In this document: positions 14,176 to 14,393 of the stretch, piece by piece
How the letters are laid out: each line of letters starts with the position of its first letter
Position numbering within the stretch: position 1 is the stretch's first letter
Assembly: GCA_937927795.1 (NCBI GenBank)
Contig: CALBSF010000080.1
Location: 1-14,393, forward strand
Direction: 5' to 3'
Origin: an uncultured Rickettsiales bacterium
GTDB lineage: Bacteria; Pseudomonadota; Alphaproteobacteria; Rickettsiales; UBA1997
DNA length: 14,393 bases
Program-made: the position numbers and the translations under genes
The notes under the pieces: generated by a model
Seen by the model: only the letters and a program-made list of their open reading frames with translations
Told to the model about the DNA's origin: nothing
Databases searched by the model: none

Positions 14176-14182
14176 TATTTTA

Positions 14183-14393
14183 GATCTCAAGAAAATCAGT
14201 CATTAATCATGAGCCTATTCTAAATTATTATTAATAATTTTTTTATGCTTTATGGATTAAAGCATAGAAAAGATACTACAGATTAGATAGCAAGCGGAGA
14301 TCTTAGAAGCTCTTTTTTAAAGAAAAGTCAATTGTGGTTGATCAGAGTGAGAGGTGAGATAGATAAAAAGAGTCCAATCTACCTGAATTCTAT
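14183..14393. other. upstream region of the lipoprotein array, no supported gene
   Basis: This AT-rich stretch should contain the promoter of the array. A TAGAAT box (14217..14222, minus strand) is a possible -10, without a convincing -35. A palindrome lies at 14244..14266. At the right edge one minus-strand frame is open from 14393 to a TAA at 14317..14319 (about 24 residues, ending DQPQLTFL). It could be the tail of another gene but is too short to support. Confidence 0.5.
14244..14266. promoter_or_regulatory. 9-bp perfect palindrome, possible operator
   Basis: TATGCTTTA and TAAAGCATA are exact inverted repeats around a 5-nt loop. No T-run follows the stem on either strand, so an operator or a hairpin in the leader is more likely than a terminator. 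It lies about 65-90 bp upstream of the signal-peptide frame of lipoprotein copy 1. Confidence 0.4.

Noticed and set aside
14317..14393. C-terminal fragment of another minus-strand gene at the right edge
   Set aside because: Only about 24 open codons with no recognisable motif, so it could easily be chance.

Overview
The window joins two unrelated genomes. Positions 1 to about 780, read on the minus strand, hold three short genes: ribosomal protein bS16, a KhpA-like KH-domain RNA-binding protein, and the start of a small pilin-like membrane protein. The KH and pilin genes each contain one in-frame TGA where a glycine fits. That is the genetic code of Gracilibacteria and Absconditabacteria (table 25). 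The rest, from about 800 to 14393, looks like an AT-rich alphaproteobacterium, most likely of the Rickettsiales. It uses the standard code: about 4,000 codons of intact, full-length reading frames contain no internal TGA. The simplest reading is a metagenomic contig with a false join between about 778 and 990, though this cannot be proven from sequence alone.

Layout of the alphaproteobacterial part. On the plus strand, the fluoride channel gene fluC overlaps a RluC-type pseudouridine synthase gene. Everything to the right is on the minus strand and is described here in transcription order, right to left. A tandem array of five small, divergent, cysteine-containing lipoprotein genes (14119 to 12055) is packed with almost no spacing. 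A gap of about 420 bp follows, holding a nested dispersed palindromic repeat. Next comes nuoL, without other complex I genes. After it lies a near-perfect 166-bp palindrome flanked by TA that looks like a MITE. It sits directly in front of an elongator-type tRNA-Met. Then come sucA, two tiny membrane-protein genes, and sucB, and after a strong hairpin an eptA-like phosphoethanolamine transferase, a Dps ferritin-like protein, and a glycine-zipper lipoprotein.

How the genes work together. sucA and sucB encode the E1 and E2 subunits of the 2-oxoglutarate dehydrogenase complex of the TCA cycle, and NuoL belongs to the respiratory chain that re-oxidises its NADH. The eptA, dps, glycine-zipper and fluC genes suggest envelope modification and stress defence in a Gram-negative cell.

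The least explained part is the lipoprotein array. All five proteins carry two related half-motifs, [YF]xxG[aromatic]xxGC and Yxx[G/A][aromatic]xx[G/A]xxxC. In four of the five the two cysteines are 41 to 45 residues apart. I do not recognise the family. The first gene has a readable lipoprotein signal sequence but no normal start codon in frame with it.
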